Source: Virgibacillus chiguensis
Lineage (GTDB): Bacteria; Bacillota; Bacilli; Bacillales; Amphibacillaceae
Length of the DNA stretch: 64,000 bases
Direction of reading: 5' to 3'
NCBI RefSeq assembly: GCF_900129865.1
Contig: NZ_FQXD01000014.1
Coordinates: 41,950 to 105,949, forward strand
Under the pieces are notes generated by a model. The model did no database searches and was not told the origin of the DNA. It saw nothing but the letters and a program-made list of their open reading frames with translations. Positions 63,785 through 64,000 of this stretch are shown piece by piece. How positions within the stretch are numbered: position 1 is the stretch's first letter; the number at the start of each line of letters is the position of its first letter. The position numbers and the translations under genes are program-made.

Positions 63785-63905
63785 GCCACGTCCGGCTCCG
63801 GCGCCCAGCAACTAGGCGACTTCACGAATCGCCCTACGATAAGTCATCATTGGTTCGTTCCAGTCGCTACGTTGCTAACCGGGCACTTGCGCCTTTGTTC
63901 TTTAC
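63785..63905. repeat. TIR-bearing intergenic repeat, copy 3 (short form)
   Basis: It starts GCCACGTCCGGCTCCGGCGC and CCAGCAACTAGGCGACTTC; it ends TCCAGTCGCTACGTTGCTAA, CCGGGCACTTGCGCC and TTTGTTCTTT. It is the most compact copy, with only about 20 nt between the two arms. The last 95 bp of the window after it show no gene and probably lead to the next gene's promoter. Confidence 0.85.
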
Positions 63906-64000
63906 GGTATAGGGAAACTTTAAGTGTTTTTAACTTTTTTATTAAAGAATTAGGAATAAGCCTGATATTTTAACAAACAATGAAGAAAGGTAGCGATACA

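Noticed and set aside
1-64000. tRNA, rRNA, CRISPR or prophage features
   Set aside because: No cloverleaf or rRNA segments, no regularly spaced direct repeats of CRISPR type, and no phage structural, integrase or transposase genes were recognised on either strand.

Overview
The window reads as a low-GC, endospore-forming Bacillaceae chromosome. It carries pdaA (spore cortex) and a gamma-type SASP gene. From about 18.5 kb onward its gene order follows two blocks known from Bacillus subtilis: yfkJ-yfkI-yfkH, yfkD and pdaA, and then yfhF, recX, yfhH, yfhP, mutY, sspE, ntdP, ygaD, gsaB and bcp. Two sodium/proton-antiporter-family carriers and the overall protein style suggest a Virgibacillus/Oceanobacillus-like halotolerant genus, but that is inference. 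No rRNA, tRNA, CRISPR array, phage or transposase gene was seen.

Region 1 (0.35-14.2 kb) is the most distinctive. A plus-strand run encodes an NhaC-superfamily carrier, a class I aminotransferase, an AHAS-like thiamine diphosphate (ThDP) enzyme, an antiquitin-like aldehyde dehydrogenase, L-lysine 6-dehydrogenase, an IclR regulator and a DUF3870-like protein. A minus-strand set encodes a GabD-type semialdehyde dehydrogenase, a glutaryl-CoA-dehydrogenase-like flavoprotein and a class III CoA transferase. Read together they can carry lysine to crotonyl-CoA: lysine, allysine, 2-aminoadipate, 2-oxoadipate, glutarate semialdehyde, glutarate, glutaryl-CoA, crotonyl-CoA. The proposed non-oxidative decarboxylation of 2-oxoadipate by the ThDP enzyme is the unusual step. 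The CoA-transferase operon begins with a clear sigma-A promoter and a structured leader of about 150 nt that ends in a near-perfect intrinsic terminator, so it is probably controlled by attenuation.

Region 2 (14.6-24.6 kb) holds mreBH, a secreted CAP-domain protein, several tiny membrane-protein genes (one apparently frameshifted), plsC, glsA, yfkJIH and a P1B4-type metal-efflux ATPase whose promoter has a PerR-like box. Region 3 (25-39.9 kb) holds an amino-acid ABC binding protein and permease without an ATPase, a Uma2 nuclease, an MFS pump, OsmC, yfkD, a YuiF-like antiporter, pdaA, an acyl-CoA synthetase, clpE behind a duplicated CtsR-controlled promoter, a secreted metallo-hydrolase, and an SPFH protein paired with a small ribbon-helix-helix protein.

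Region 4 (40-46.7 kb) has two GntR-controlled ABC transporter operons facing each other, then an XRE regulator divergent from an unknown gene whose promoter is covered by two matching inverted repeats. Region 5 (46.7-64 kb) is the conserved yfhF-to-bcp block, with a Bce-type peptide-sensing module and a small potassium channel placed between gsaB and bcp.

Two intergenic repeat families run through the window. One is a short element (CTATAGGAAAGT ... TATAGTATAAG) that usually follows terminators. The other is a 120-210 bp element with terminal inverted repeats, present in three copies. Start codons were chosen by ribosome-binding-site position and family length.
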